DNA from: Microcoleus sp. CAWBG506
GTDB taxonomy: Bacteria > Cyanobacteriota > Cyanobacteriia > Cyanobacteriales > Microcoleaceae
Direction of reading: 5' to 3'
DNA length: 58,357 bases
Assembly: GCA_020883125.1 (NCBI GenBank)
Contig: JAHREW010000013.1
Coordinates: 83,294-141,650, forward strand
Shown: in pieces, positions 10,588 through 20,308 of the stretch
How positions within the stretch are numbered: position 1 is the stretch's first letter
Layout: each line of letters begins with the position of its first letter
Made by a program: the position numbers and the translations under genes
The notes under the pieces: model-generated
Databases searched by the model: none
Told to the model about the DNA's origin: nothing
Seen by the model: the letters and a program-made list of their open reading frames with translations, nothing else

Positions 10588-11733
10588 CTACTGTTTAATT
10601 GAACCTTGGATTTTGTCAAAAACAGCTCCGTCATCGAAGAATTTCTTCTGAATTTCTCCCCAACCTCCTAAATCTTGAGCTGTAAATAGGGTTTTGATGG
10701 GGGGATATTTTTGGACAAATTCTGGTTCCGCCGCTACTGTTGCATCTACTGGGCGGAATCCGGCTTTGGCAAATTCTCGTTGAGCTTCTGGGGTGTACAG
10801 AAATTTGACGAAGGCTTCGGCTACTTCCAGGGTGCCGTGTTTGGTGACATTTTTATCAACAATCGCGATGGGATTGTCGATGGAAACATTGACTTCGGGA
10901 ATAGTATAAGTCGGTTTTTCCCCTTTCTGACCAGCCAAAATAATCTCGTTTTCGTAGTTGATTAAGGCGTCGCCTTGGCCTTGTTTGAAAAATACGTCGG
11001 TGGCTTCGCGGGCATCTTTAGTTAGGATGGGGACATTTTTGTAGACTTTGCTAGTAAAGTCTAAGGCTTTGGTATCGTCACCTCCGGTTTTGATCACTGA
11101 GCCCCAAAGTGCGAGAAAATTCCAGCGAGCCACTCCCGATGTTTTGGGATCGGCGGTAATCAGTTTCACTCCATCTTTGGCTAAATCTTCCCAGTTTTTG
11201 ATGCCTTTAGGATTCCCATCGCGGGTGACTATGGCTGCTACAGATTTGCTGACTATGGCTTCGTTAGGGACTTCTTTTTCCCACCCAGGCTCAATTAGTC
11301 CGGCTTTTTCGATTTTTTTGGTGTCGAGGGCGAGGGCTAGGTGTACGATGTCTGCTTCTAAGCCGTCAATTACGGCTCTGGTTTGGGAACCGGAACCGCC
11401 GTAGCTTTGGTTGAAGGTGACGGTTTGGCTATGTTCTTTTTGCCACTTTTCTACGAATTTGGGAATTATGGCTTCGTGGGCGGCTTTGGTGACGGCGAAG
11501 GAAACGAGGGTTAATTCTACGCTTTTGTTGGCGCTTGGGCTAGCAGCCCCGCCGGGATTGGCTCCGGGATTGTTGTTGCTGCTGGGGCCGCAGGAGGCGA
11601 TCGCAAAACTTAATGTGATTCCCAGTAAAAATAGCGACACAAAGCTTTTAAGCGAAGTCAATAATTGACTTTTGCCCACTGGCTGCGGTTGTGACTGGCG
11701 AAGACTTTGACTTAGGCGTTGCCACGGACTCAT
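10588..11733 (-). CDS. sbpA: Sulfate-binding lipoprotein SbpA
   Basis: The periplasmic solute-binding protein of the sulfate ABC importer, 381 residues. A type II (lipoprotein) signal peptide ends in FAIASC, with Cys as the lipidated residue, followed by a Gly/Asn/Ala-rich tether. The mature part has the family motifs LTLVSFAVTKAAHEAIIPKF, TFNQSYGGSGSQTRAVIDG and KTSGVARWNFLALWG, which line the sulfate site. I chose ATG at 11731-11733, preceded by AAGGAACC, over an in-frame start 20 codons upstream because the signal peptide then has ordinary length. It is the first gene of the sbpA-cysT-cysW set. In this family expression normally rises on sulfur starvation. Confidence 0.93.
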   Translation of the reverse strand: MSPWQRLSQSLRQSQPQPVGKSQLLTSLKSFVSLFLLGITLSFAIASCGPSSNNNPGANPGGAASPSANKSVELTLVSFAVTKAAHEAIIPKFVEKWQKEHSQTVTFNQSYGGSGSQTRAVIDGLEADIVHLALALDTKKIEKAGLIEPGWEKEVPNEAIVSKSVAAIVTRDGNPKGIKNWEDLAKDGVKLITADPKTSGVARWNFLALWGSVIKTGGDDTKALDFTSKVYKNVPILTKDAREATDVFFKQGQGDALINYENEIILAGQKGEKPTYTIPEVNVSIDNPIAIVDKNVTKHGTLEVAEAFVKFLYTPEAQREFAKAGFRPVDATVAAEPEFVQKYPPIKTLFTAQDLGGWGEIQKKFFDDGAVFDKIQGSIKQ

Positions 11734-11793
11734 TATATTGGTTCCTTTACTTAAACTACGGTTATTACGTCGGAATACCGTAAATTTTGTCAT

Positions 11794-12360
11794 GAGTTCA
11801 AATCATATACGAGAGCGAGTAAAATGGCAATAGGAAAATTAGTAAGCAGCAGGTCGGGGCGATCGAATATGCCTGAGTCTCTTTTATCAGTGCTTTGTAG
11901 GCAGATCTACGGTAAAATGTAAAGAATATACAAACTATTAATTTAAGGTGTGGGTAACTAGGTGGGGGTGTGCGATCGGTTAAATCCCAAGGCGACGCTA
12001 ATAAATCCCCACCCAGTCACAAAAAATTTTAACTTTTAAGCGGTGGTGCATTTCTTAATTCATTTTAAACGGGAACTAAAAAAATTCCGATCTACAAGCA
12101 AAATACCAAAGGTAAAAGGCATCAGAAAAAGGGTCACACTCTTCTATTTCCAAACTCATACAACACGAATCGTTGCGATTGATGAACCAATTTTACCAAC
12201 AGACAACTATACTAAGTAAATCCATCTAATTAAACGTAAGATACAGGACGCAAAAAAGCTTGCTGTATGAGCATTCTTCACCTCGATCTTCTTCCTTCTA
12301 CTTATTTACCTATTTCCTCTGTCCCTCTTCCTGGCCATCATTTTATATGTGTAGCAACTT
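11794..12360. other. Divergent promoter region, gene-free
   Basis: About 565 AT-rich bases between the divergent sbpA and WD40 genes. I see no open frame with family features and no strong repeat. The sbpA promoter should lie in the left part and the WD40 promoter in the right part. A GTA-N8-TAC sequence at 11897-11910 resembles an NtcA box, but the motif is too short to be significant alone. Confidence 0.5.
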
Positions 12361-14520
12361 ATGTCCTTATTACGCCCCATTTCAGACGCGCTAATTGAAC
12401 TGTTGAAGCCGATTGCCAACGAATTGGGAGAAAGATTGGGAGCAAGCGCTGTCAACGAACGTTTTGCAGAAATTGAACCATCGGCTTCTTCAACTTTAAA
12501 TCAACAAATCAAAAAAGACCCGCGCTGGATTAAAGCACAGGTTAAATATTTGCAGCGACACCAGGCTAGAGAAGAAGAATTAATGGAGATAGCCAATATA
12601 AATGAAGAATGGGTCAAAGAAGAACGCGCTAATCGAATTAAGGCAGAAGAATTGAGAGATAGACGGGCAATTAGTCGGCTATGTCGCGAATTAATGCGCG
12701 AGTTTCAAGCAGAAGCAATTCGAGTTAAGCTGAGCGAAATCCAAATTGTTTGGGACCGAGACAACTGGTTTTCTAATTTGAGCCGACAGGAAACGGAACA
12801 AATTTTGCAGCAGCAGCAACACCGATTGCTATTATTAGTTGCTCCTGCCAAAATTAGCCAAGATTGCCCTGATTCCTTTCGCCACAATCTGAATATCGAA
12901 CTTCCTGGTAAGTTGAGAGCTTTTTTGAACCAACACTATCCTCAGTACGGAGATTTGTGTCCTGTTCAGTTTTACGGAGATTATTTCAAAAAGCCCATTT
13001 CTGATATTGATGTGGAGCGGTTACAGACTGTGTTGTCTCCAGTGCCTACAGCTATATTGTATAGCGATATCAGCGACTATGAAGTGAATTTTCATGTCGG
13101 TTTTTGGGGAGTGATTAATCAAAGTGTTTCTTTAGTGGCGATGCAGCCTTGGAATTGGGAAGAAGTTTACCATCAGTTGGAAGCAGAGGGTAAAGATTCA
13201 AAAATGAGCCTGCGGATTATTCGGCAGATTATTGTGACTATTCACAAATTATTGGCTGCATTTTTAGCAGATTTGTATTATCTTAATATCGATTTTACCC
13301 ACGAACCTCAGTTATTCAATTTAAAGGAAGAATTCGCTCAAGAATGGTTTTCTCAAGATTGGGAATTGCCATACATTGAAACTCTCAAAGAAATTCAGAA
13401 ACAGCAGCGAATAGCCTATGAGGGGGAAATGCGACGGCTGGCACTTCGAGAAGCCAAAGCTAAGGCGGAACGCAAGCGTTTGGAGGAGACTGAACTCAAA
13501 CGTAGAGAAGAAGCCAAGGCGGTATCGCAACGGGCAAAGGAATTAGCTTATAAGTTAAAAAATCATCAATGGCGCTGCGTACACACGCTACCGGGACATT
13601 CATCTTTTGTTAATTCTTTGGCGATTAGTCCTGATGGTCTAACTTTGGCTAGCGGTAGTTGGGATAAAACTATTAAGATTTGGAATTTAGAAACTGGGGA
13701 ATTAATTGGTACTCTGACTGGACATTCCGATCGAGTAAATTCTGTGGCTATTAGTTCGGATGGGCAAATTTTAGCCAGCGGTAGTTCGGACGAGACTATT
13801 AAATTTTGGAATTTGTATAATGGCGAGTTGCTGTGTACTTTTTCTGGACATTCTATGGAGGTGAATTCCGTGGCGATTAGCCCCAACGGGCAAGTAATTG
13901 CTAGCTGTGGTGGGGCGGATAATATGATTAAACTTTGGAATTTGCGTAGTGGGGAGTTGGTGCGGACTTTGAAGGGTCATTCTGATAATGTGAATGCGGT
14001 GGTTTTTAGCCCGGATGGTAAAATTTTGGCTAGTGGGAGTTCTGATGCCACGAGTAAGATTTGGGATGTGGAAAGTGGTAAATTGTTGCGGACTCTTTCA
14101 GGGTTGAATGTTGGGGTGAATTCTGTGGCGATCGGACCTGATGGCAAGATTCTGGCTAGTGTTAGTAATGATTATACGATTAAGTTGCGGAATTTGCAGA
14201 CTGGCAGTTTGTTGCGGATTTTAAATTTTAATTATGACAAAGATAATGGTGTGCAGACTTTAGGAAGTAATGAGGGTGTGCATATTTTGCAGAATTATGT
14301 GAGTCGGGGCGATTCGGTGATGATTAGTGCGGATGGTTTGACTTTGGCTAGTGGCTGCGATGATAATACGGTGAAAATTTGGAATTTGCAGACTGGGGAG
14401 TTGTTGAGCACTCTTAAGGGTCATGTGGGTACGGTGTATTCGGTGGCGATCGCACCTTTGGGCAATATACTGGTCAGTGGAAGTGCCGATGAGACGATTA
14501 AGATTTGGCGGTGTGATTAG
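12361..14520 (+). CDS. WD40 beta-propeller protein with uncharacterised N-terminal domain
   Basis: A 719-residue cytoplasmic protein with no signal peptide. Residues 1-330 form a domain I cannot assign. It opens with a helical stretch (ISDALIELLKPIANELGERL), a charged helix with an EEWVKEERANRIKAEELRDRR core, then an alpha/beta part with QIVWDRDNWFSNLS, CPVQFYGDYFKKPISDIDV and TAILYSDISDYEVNFHVGFW. Residues about 339-402 are a charged coiled coil rich in Glu, Lys and Ala. Residues about 409-719 hold seven WD40 blades (GHSxxVNSVAISPDG ... LASGSxDxTIKIWN), one full propeller. Blade 6 carries an insertion of about 30 residues. The propeller should be a protein-binding platform, and the coil may place the N-terminal domain at a target. 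There is no operon partner. Confidence 0.8.
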   Translation: MSLLRPISDALIELLKPIANELGERLGASAVNERFAEIEPSASSTLNQQIKKDPRWIKAQVKYLQRHQAREEELMEIANINEEWVKEERANRIKAEELRDRRAISRLCRELMREFQAEAIRVKLSEIQIVWDRDNWFSNLSRQETEQILQQQQHRLLLLVAPAKISQDCPDSFRHNLNIELPGKLRAFLNQHYPQYGDLCPVQFYGDYFKKPISDIDVERLQTVLSPVPTAILYSDISDYEVNFHVGFWGVINQSVSLVAMQPWNWEEVYHQLEAEGKDSKMSLRIIRQIIVTIHKLLAAFLADLYYLNIDFTHEPQLFNLKEEFAQEWFSQDWELPYIETLKEIQKQQRIAYEGEMRRLALREAKAKAERKRLEETELKRREEAKAVSQRAKELAYKLKNHQWRCVHTLPGHSSFVNSLAISPDGLTLASGSWDKTIKIWNLETGELIGTLTGHSDRVNSVAISSDGQILASGSSDETIKFWNLYNGELLCTFSGHSMEVNSVAISPNGQVIASCGGADNMIKLWNLRSGELVRTLKGHSDNVNAVVFSPDGKILASGSSDATSKIWDVESGKLLRTLSGLNVGVNSVAIGPDGKILASVSNDYTIKLRNLQTGSLLRILNFNYDKDNGVQTLGSNEGVHILQNYVSRGDSVMISADGLTLASGCDDNTVKIWNLQTGELLSTLKGHVGTVYSVAIAPLGNILVSGSADETIKIWRCD

Positions 14521-14671
14521 TGAGTGGGCAGTTGGTGGACAGTTTGTGGTAGCTTCTGAGAAAGATAATTTTGGTTCAGCCTTTGTGGGGAGGGCTTTTG
14601 GGCGAATTTGAAAAAAACTTGGCTGGGGGGGTTGCGCTAATGGCGATCGGTTTGCTATATTAGTTTATGTT

Positions 14672-14744
14672 GCTGGTGTAACTCAGTTGGTAGAGTAGCT
14701 GATTTGTAATCAGCCTGTCGCAGGTTCAAATCCTGTCACCAGCT
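14672..14744 (+). tRNA. tRNA-Thr (anticodon TGT)
   Basis: A 73-base cloverleaf. The acceptor stem is GCTGGTG/CACCAGC with discriminator T. The D arm is ACTC/GAGT, the anticodon stem GCTGA/TCAGC encloses loop TTTGTAA (anticodon TGT), and the T arm carries GGTTCAAATCC. CCA is not encoded. It reads ACA/ACN threonine codons. Confidence 0.96.
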
Positions 14745-14822
14745 TTAAAAAATAATTCGTGAAAGCCTTGTGCGTTCGCGATTTTTTAATTTTAAGTAGC
14801 CCTAAACTGTATTTTGTTTTTA

Positions 14823-14927
14823 TATTAATTCCGGTTGTATCGGAATGATTTAACCGCGAAGGCGCTAAGGACGCGAAGTTCGAGAAGAGAGAGTTTAATA
14901 CAGGAGGATGAAAAGAGGATTTGATAT
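14823..14927 (+). repeat. 105-bp dispersed repeat, copy 1
   Basis: This stretch, beginning ATTAATTCCGGTTGTATCGG, matches the reverse complement of 19996-20098 over about 100 bases. Shared blocks include GGAATGATTTAACCGCGAAG, GAAGAGAGAGT and TAATACAGGA. It encodes nothing recognisable. The gap to the KGK gene is otherwise simple repeat. Confidence 0.8.
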
Positions 14928-14957
14928 TATATCAATTCTGGTGGCATCCGAAGAGAA

Positions 14958-15049
14958 TTGGTAATTGGTAATTGGTAATTGGTAATTGGTAATGCCCTTC
15001 CCCCCCAGGGGGGGTCAGGGGGGGTTCCCCATTACCCATTACCCATTAC
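14958..15049. repeat. GGTAATT tandem repeat and CCCCCCAGGGGGGG palindrome
   Basis: Four to five GGTAATT units on the left and ATTACCC units on the right flank a CCCCCCAGGGGGGGTCAGGGGGGG core, so the whole block is an imperfect palindrome. The same GGTAATT units occur at 28184-28250. Confidence 0.8.
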
Positions 15050-15194
15050 GCACCTAACTGACAAAGGCTATAGTCAGCGCTGGCTAGAGTCTCGGAAGAT
15101 TTTTTTAGTTATTGGTTATGAGTTCTGAGAAACAAGAATCAACAACCAATAAACAACAAACAACAACTAAAAACCAACTAAATTATACTGGTTT

Positions 15195-15614
15195 TTAGCT
15201 CCACATTCCTACACTATGACGGTTGTTATTGCGATACCTATACCTAGGAAAAGTCATATTTTGTGGGGAATCCTGGAGAGTTGAGCCGTTATTTTCCGTA
15301 ACTGGAGACGTGATATTTTGGGTGTTTTCTGGTGCGGTATCTGAGTCCTCGGAAGCAGCCGGAAGAGATTTTTGTTCTATTTCCTGTTCGTCGGCGTAAA
15401 ACTCCAGGCGCACTCTGACTTTTCCTTTTGTCCAGGCTTTACCTGCACTCAAAAGTTCGCAATCCATACCGTCTAAAAACAATCTTTCTTCTAGGATTTT
15501 TGACTGCATAATAGTCAAAAATTCGCTAACTTTGAAAGTACATTGATACATCAAAGCGCTGGCGGGAGTAGACAAAACATCGTCTTCTCTTAGAAAAAGT
15601 TTTGAGGGTTTCAT
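15195..15614 (-). CDS. KGK domain-containing protein
   Basis: A 139-residue protein of a family named after its Lys-Gly-Lys motif, here in AWTKGKVRVRLEFYADE (about residues 59-75). The first 80 residues form the conserved domain, with two predicted helices and strands around ILEERLFLDGMDCELLSAGK. The remainder is a low-complexity tail rich in Ser, Thr, Asn and Glu that ends in an Arg/Tyr/Asn patch (RYRYRNNNR). There is no signal peptide or membrane segment. The family is mainly cyanobacterial and has no known function. It is monocistronic here, followed by ccsA in the same direction after a 230-base spacer. Confidence 0.8.
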   Translation of the reverse strand: MKPSKLFLREDDVLSTPASALMYQCTFKVSEFLTIMQSKILEERLFLDGMDCELLSAGKAWTKGKVRVRLEFYADEQEIEQKSLPAASEDSDTAPENTQNITSPVTENNGSTLQDSPQNMTFPRYRYRNNNRHSVGMWS

Positions 15615-15845
15615 ATCTATTGTAATTTCAGGAATTGTAATTTCAGGAAATAGTTGAGTGTTCGATGTTGATTTTCTGCTGTTTCTAGTGGTGTTTTGTT
15701 AGCAGTTATTAACCTAACAAAAATGACAATAATTAACTGTCTAATTTGGATTTATAGGTGTTGTTATTAGTTATTTGTTAACAGATATTAATCAAAATAA
15801 CTAATAACAAATAACTCAGCAATCCCTAACTATTCATGGTTTTTT

Positions 15846-16916
15846 TTAGAAAAACCAACCGTAGGAATGTAAACCCTTGCCTAACAAATTAACGCCTAGA
15901 TAACAAATCCAAACCACCACAAAACCTGTGGCTGCTAAGATGGCTGGGCGTCTTCCCTGCCAGCCGCGGGTGATGCGGGCGTGGAGGTAGGCTGCAAACA
16001 CTAACCAAGTAATTAATGCCCAGGTTTCTTTCGGGTCCCAACTCCAGTAAGAACCCCAAGCTTCGTTGGCCCAAACACCGCCGGCAATAATGCCAATAGT
16101 CAGTAAAGGAAATCCTAAACCGATGATGCGATAGCTAATGTTATCAAGAGTTGATGCGAGATTCAAGCGCTGGGGCGAGAGAATTTCTGCGGTTTGAGAT
16201 TGATGGTGGGAAGAGGTTTGAACTGGTGCTAGTTCTAGGACTGCGGTGGTTGCGGAACCGTTATTGCTGGAATTGAAAGAGGGTTCGCTGAATGCTAATC
16301 CGCTGTCGGCTGCGGTGGTGCTAATTTGAGGTTCGGGGTTTTGAGGGCGTTGGAGGCGGTAGTTGCTCTGGCGATTGCCGTTGGTACCGAAGGAACTGCC
16401 GGTGAGTTCGATTTTTTGACCGCGGGTGACGACTAAAAAGGCGATCGCCAGTAGCGCTCCTACCATTAAAGTTGAATAACTCAGCATCATGACGCTGACG
16501 TGCATCATCAGCCAGTTGGATTTGAGGGCTGGTACTAGGGGTTCCGCCGACTGCATGGTTGCGGGTAGGGTGAGGGCTGCAAAGGCGGAAATTGCCATGG
16601 CTACAGGGGATGTGGCTACTCCTACTAAGCGCGATCGACTCATGTTTTCCGCGACTAGATGGATGGCGGTGATTCCCCAAGTGAGGAAAAATAGTGATTC
16701 GTAAAGGTTGCTCAGAGGGAAGTAGCCGGCTTCTATCCATCGAGCACCGAGTAGGGCGGCGATGGATAGATTGGCGATCGCCATTCCGGCGGTGCCGAGG
16801 GCTGACAAATAGGGAATGCCGGGAAAAGCAGCCCCAACCCAATAAACGAGCATTGTTGAGAGGAGAACGGCAAAGGAGATATTGTCCAGCCAGTTCTGGA
16901 GTACAACCAGATCCAT
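15846..16916 (-). CDS. ccsA: Cytochrome c synthetase subunit CcsA
   Basis: A 356-residue membrane protein of the system II cytochrome c maturation pathway (called CcsB in some databases, Ycf5 in plastids). With Ccs1/ResB it moves haem across the thylakoid membrane and ligates it to apocytochromes such as those encoded by petA, petJ or the nearby cytM. The tryptophan-rich WWD signature [13 protein letters not shown] lies at about residues 288-300. Conserved His residues occur in [20 protein letters not shown] and GLHSYGWFF. An unusually Ser/Gln-rich loop of about 80 residues (about 170-250) separates the N-terminal helices from the core. The ccs1 partner is not in the window. Confidence 0.93.
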   Translation of the reverse strand: MDLVVLQNWLDNISFAVLLSTMLVYWVGAAFPGIPYLSALGTAGMAIANLSIAALLGARWIEAGYFPLSNLYESLFFLTWGITAIHLVAENMSRSRLVGVATSPVAMAISAFAALTLPATMQSAEPLVPALKSNWLMMHVSVMMLSYSTLMVGALLAIAFLVVTRGQKIELTGSSFGTNGNRQSNYRLQRPQNPEPQISTTAADSGLAFSEPSFNSSNNGSATTAVLELAPVQTSSHHQSQTAEILSPQRLNLASTLDNISYRIIGLGFPLLTIGIIAGGVWANEAWGSYWSWDPKETWALITWLVFAAYLHARITRGWQGRRPAILAATGFVVVWICYLGVNLLGKGLHSYGWFF

Positions 16917-17095
16917 AAAAATTACCCCGGTAAAGTTTTCATTTGATACTAACTAGATCGATCGTACTGGGATTCGGGAGTTTTGGGTGATGGAGACGGG
17001 CTTTAGATCCCCGACTTTTTTCAGAAGTGGGGACTGTGAGTGTGCTGTGGTGTTAGCGGTTGCTTGGGAGAGTCGATCGACTAATATTGACTTGA

Positions 17096-19582
17096 CTACC
17101 AAGGATTGCCAATAATTCTAAAAGCCGACCAATAATAGGGATGAGAAAAATTCCCACTGCCTGTGTTGGACATGGAAGGTGGCAGAGTCAAGCTTCCAGA
17201 AGAAGTGTGGAGCACTCCCCCTTCAATGCCGACGGTTTGGCGCAACATCGCTAATTGTGCTTGCCGTAGAGCTTCTGCCTTAATCGGAGCATTTTTTAAC
17301 TGGCTGTAAAACTCCGACATCAATCCCAAACTCCCCTCATCGCTCACATACCAGAGAGTAGCCAGAGCCGATTTAACACCTGCTTGCACCGCTAACCCGC
17401 CAAAGCCCAACTCTGCATCCCGATCGCCCACAGCAGTCCTGCAAGCACTCAAAACCAACAGTTCAACTTGGGGGCTGTGCCAGTTCATTTGTCGCAACTG
17501 ATCTAAGCGCAATTTAGTATCCCACAATTGAATGAAAGAATTGCTGGGGTCTCCCGATCTAAATTCGGCGTGGGTAGCCTGGTGAATCATGCCAAAGGGT
17601 TGCTGCTGGCGCTGGGATTTCAAATTTGCCAGAGTGAAAGCTTGGTTCAAGAAAGACTTCCCTGGCCACTCCTGCCGAGGGATGGTGGATACCTCTATTT
17701 CCACCGCAGGTAAAGGACTCATATCCGCAAATTGCGAGGCCCCCATTGCCAGAAGTTGGGTGTTTTTGAAATTGCTAATGCTGGTATCGGTCAAACTGAG
17801 ACTGGGCATGGAGGCGACACTGTAACGTTCGATCAGAAAACCTTTCCCGTCGTGGAGGGCGGCCATGGGCACCGATCGCAGCCCCACATCTGAGATAAAA
17901 GATAAATTGTTAATGCCTCGCGCTTGGAGTTGGCGAAATAACAGAATTAGTAATGTTAATTCGTGTCGGCTGTACTATCTGAGGGCCAGGGTTGCTGTAA
18001 CTTCCGTTAGCAATCACATTTCCCTTAGAAGGTCCTCCCGTAGCAATGATGCCAGCGGTACCATTGACTCGGTTATAGTCCGGGCCGACGGTGAACAGAG
18101 TGCTAGAGGCTCCCCCACCGTGCCGAATTGTGATATCCCCAGCGTTAGCACTGGTGCTTGTGGAAGCGGAAAGGCTGCAACCGGGCGCGCAGTTGGGTTC
18201 TGATTTGAAAGTGCCTGTGGCTCGGAAATAACGGCCGGCGGTAAGGTCAATATTTCCTCCGGCTGTTGAGCCTTCGGTGTTGATGGAGGTGACTTGAATA
18301 TCGTTGCGGGCGCTGAGGGTGACTGAGCCGCCTTGTTTGTCTTGTGAATGGGCGTCTATGTTCCCTGTTTGAATGCTTAACTCTGCTGCAATGGTAATGT
18401 TTGCGCCGTTGCCGTTTTTGTCGGTGGAGGCGGAATTGATGTTGCCTGTCTCTACTTTTCCTGTACGGCTGGTGATGGTGATTTTGCCGCCACTGCTGTT
18501 GCTGGAGTTGGAGTTGAGATTGCCAGTCTGAATGTCGCCCTTGGCTTCGATCCCGATCGCACTTGCTTGGGAACTGGTCAAATTGCCAGTTGTCAGGTTG
18601 TTGGCTGCTTGCACGGCGATCGCCCCAGTATTTATACCTTGTACAGCCACATCGCCCCCTGCTACTACTTGGCTGGAGGCTGTGAGTACCACTTGACCGC
18701 TGGCATTGACTCGGACTCCTGTAGCGTTCGCCGGACCGATGCCTGTGAGCAATTGTGGTAAGGATGCGATCGGCAATATTGAAGTGGCTGGCCCTGTTCC
18801 TGATGCGGGCTGGATTTCCAAACTGAGTAAATTGCCTTGCTGGGTCAGACGAACTAGATTTTGCCCAGGCACCGAAGCTATAGTAATTTGACCGTTTGGG
18901 GCCGACACAGTGCCAGTGCTGACCACCGTGCCGCCTAGCAAGGTTAAGTTTTGGCCTGACTTGACTGCTAAGTTAGCCGTGTTGATGATTGCTCCTGGTT
19001 GACCCGTGGCGAAGGTGAAAGAGTTCGGTGTCCCTGTGAGGGAGGTGTAATTGTTTGTGCCTGTGGCGTTAAAAGAATTAGAACCAAATCCAATGGATGT
19101 GGCCGTGGTTGCGGTGAAAGCCACCGGCACGTTTAAGCTGGCATTGTTGCCGAATATAATTCCGGAGGGGTTCATCAACAACAGATTAGAATTGCCACCG
19201 GTCACTTGAATTAACCCATTAATCAGAGAGGGGCTACCGCCACCGATGCGAGCCAATATGTTGCGAATGTTGGGGGGTGTGAAATAAAATTGGCAATCTG
19301 ATTTTGTGACAGTCCGAATTGTTGAAAACTATGGAAGAGATTTTGTCGATCGCCCGATAATTGTCCGCCTTGGATGTCGAAGCGAGTTGGCGCGGAGCTT
19401 CCGGTTACGGGCGTGACGGTAGTGCCGGCACCGTCGGTGGCTGGAACAATTGTTTGGGCTTGTGTTTTGGCAGATAAAAAGTAAAAATTAAACAGGATGA
19501 TTAGCAGAAAAATTGCCATTTTAGTTAGATGTTTTTTTGAGTTTTGTTCAGTTTTTTGGGGCAGATTTTTTGTGGTTTTCAT
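17096..19582 (-). pseudogene. Broken haemagglutinin-N / CHAT protease gene
   Basis: Three frames that belong to one protein. 19582-19223 encodes a signal peptide (IFLLIILFNFYFLSAKTQAQ) and the start of a filamentous-haemagglutinin secretion domain. 19256-17910 continues it (GLIQVTGGNSNLLLMNPSGI). 17930-17096 encodes a CHAT caspase-like domain with the His in MIHQATHAEF and the Cys in LVLSACRTAVGD. The first break is at a G6 run (19272-19277, C6 in the sense strand); one extra base restores the reading SHPPNIRNILARIGGG. The second break near 17920-17930 joins the haemagglutinin part out of frame to LFRQLQARGINNLSFISDVG, the usual lead into CHAT, so the middle segment expected in such proteins is missing. 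Both CHAT catalytic residues remain, but a full-length product cannot be made. Confidence 0.85.
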
Positions 19583-19995
19583 TTTCTGTTAACAACTCAC
19601 TTATAGAAGTTTTGATTAAAATTACTGTTAGCATTTGCAGTTAACCTGTTACATCTTTTCTATTATTTAAATTCTAACTCGTACTTGGTCGTAGATGTAT
19701 CTACCAGGTGACGTATTTACAAGGGTTTAACCCAAAAGTAAGTTAAAAATTATTGCATTTTATCTTAAAAAAGACAAAAATATGTTTTGGCTATTTCCGG
19801 CGTTGGCTTTTCGCAACACAAAAAAGCCGGCAATTCTAACAGCCGACTTGAAAAATTGCTCTCCAATTATCAGAAAATCCGGGTTAAAAACCCCCTTTAT
19901 TAGTGTATTGGGGGAGAAGGAGAGAAGCAGACAGAGGGAGAAGGGGAAAAATTAGCCACCAAAATCAAACAGGGGGGTGATTGACCCTGATTTAT

Positions 19996-20098
19996 ATAAA
20001 ATCCTCTCTTCATCGTCCTGTATTAGACTCTCTCTTCTCTTGCTTCGCGTACTTCGCGCCTTCGCGGTTAAATCATTCCGATACAACCGGAATTGATA
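19996..20098 (-). repeat. 105-bp dispersed repeat, copy 2
   Basis: The reverse complement of this stretch matches 14823-14927 (see that entry). The two copies lie in opposite orientation about 5 kb apart and bracket the KGK, ccsA and broken CHAT genes, so recombination between them would invert that segment. Confidence 0.8.
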
Positions 20099-20109
20099 TT
20101 AGTACGATC

Positions 20110-20224
20110 GGACTTACAGCAGTTCCCGCTGTTATGAAACACGGTAGGGACACGGCATTGCCGTGTCCCTACGAGGATTGAACGATAAGTGGGTGTACCT
20201 CATAACAGCGGTTTTCGCTGTAGC
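20110..20224. mobile_element. MITE-like element, family D
   Basis: Outer inverted repeats ACAGCAGTTCCCGCTGTTATGA (about 20115-20136, given here only as landmarks) and TCATAACAGCGGTTTTCGCTG (about 20200-20220) enclose the inner palindrome GTAGGGACACGGCATTGC / GTGTCCCTAC. The inner module is the same repeat that is duplicated at 2057-2260. No open frame. The remaining spacer 19583-19995 holds nothing I recognise beyond a GCCGGCAATTCTAACAGCCG hairpin near 19827. Confidence 0.65.
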
Positions 20225-20308
20225 AAAAAAATCGGTCTAAAGCGTGGTCAGGTGCACGCATAAGTCCAATCCTATGCCCTAGGACCTATGCTAGCTAAGG
20301 AGGGTTTT

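Noticed and set aside
11897..11910. GTA-N8-TAC resembling an NtcA box upstream of sbpA
   Set aside because: The six fixed bases are expected about 14 times by chance in a window this long, and no good -10 box lies at the right distance. sbpA is also a sulfur rather than nitrogen gene.
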